DNA of 5,875 bases from Spirochaetaceae bacterium (GTDB lineage Bacteria; Spirochaetota; Spirochaetia; B11-G9). Under the pieces are notes generated by a model. It was not told the origin of the DNA, searched no databases, and saw only the letters and a program-made list of their open reading frames with translations. Positions 5,817 to 5,875 of this stretch are shown piece after piece. Position 1 is the stretch's first letter, and each line of letters opens with the position of its first letter. The stretch is from positions 1-5,875 of the forward strand of contig JAUVLL010000222.1 of assembly GCA_030600745.1 (NCBI GenBank), given 5' to 3'. Both the position numbers and the translations under genes were made by a program.

Positions 5817-5875
5817 GGATGCATATGCGAGCAGTAAACTTGTTTACGACCAGCACAAAAACAAGCTGAATTTAT

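Larger units (their letters stand above)
5649..5875. other. Non-coding right edge with short inverted and direct repeats
   Basis: No gene with a start codon, ribosome binding site and plausible length is seen in these 227 nt. The stretch holds a near-perfect inverted repeat (TAAGCTTTTTGCG at 5734-5746 and CGAAAAAGCTTA at 5805-5816, one base inserted). It also holds a direct repeat ATACCTGG (5725-5732 and 5797-5804), placed next to each inverted-repeat arm, a palindrome GCATATGC (5821-5828) and the inverted repeat GTAAAC-TT-GTTTAC (5834-5847). A minus-strand frame is open from the edge to a TAG at 5783, so the tail of an upstream gene cannot be excluded. It may be an operator region, an intergenic repeat element or chance. 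Confidence 0.4.

Noticed and set aside
5819..5869. Plus-strand 16-codon open frame starting at ATG 5819
   Set aside because: Very short, with poorly spaced AGG upstream and no support beyond an open frame.
5700..5875. Integron attC recombination site
   Set aside because: I looked for paired GTTRRRY and RYYYAAC core sites in the inverted-repeat region and found none in the right arrangement.

Overview
All genes in this window lie on the minus strand, so transcription runs from high to low coordinates. The layout fits one compact chromosomal operon, followed downstream by a separately promoted toxin-antitoxin module. Composition is moderately AT-rich by eye. A next-door pairing of NAD-dependent DNA ligase with a SPOR-domain envelope protein, a secreted protein of unknown family, and a ligase motif reading TRGNG/GND instead of the common TRGDG/GED lead me to a tentative guess of a spirochaete (Spirochaetota) or another Gram-negative-type bacterium. 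That is inference only; no rRNA or other phylogenetic marker is present.

Right part (about 5875 to 3673): a 227-nt non-coding edge region with small repeats, then a 160-aa secreted protein of unknown function. This is followed by a 478-aa exported protein with a signal peptide, an RlpA-like double-psi beta-barrel lacking the usual catalytic residues, a long acidic Pro/Glu/Val-rich repeat linker and a C-terminal SPOR (peptidoglycan-binding) domain.

Middle (3668 to 890): ligA, complete at 680 aa with every expected domain, starts 4 nt after the SPOR gene. Its end overlaps by 8 nt the start of a TylF/MycF-family O-methyltransferase gene. The tight spacing implies co-transcription and probably translational coupling.

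Left part (872 to 1): a HipBA module. The hipB antitoxin is complete (83 aa). The hipA kinase toxin starts 3 nt later and runs off the left edge, with 180 N-terminal residues visible. Both resemble the Escherichia coli proteins closely, down to the phosphorylatable serine of HipA and the NLEW tail of HipB. Upstream of hipB is a near-consensus promoter (TTTACA-17-TATAAT) with three palindromic operators at an exact 27-bp period: one just upstream of the -35, one over the spacer and -10, and one just after the predicted start and over the ribosome binding site. This is the clearest regulatory structure in the window and predicts autorepression by HipB or HipBA.

I found no rRNA, tRNA, CRISPR array, transposase or recognisable terminator. 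I do not see a wholly new system. The best leads are the phased operator array, the apparently non-catalytic RlpA-like/SPOR protein and the repeat-bearing right edge.
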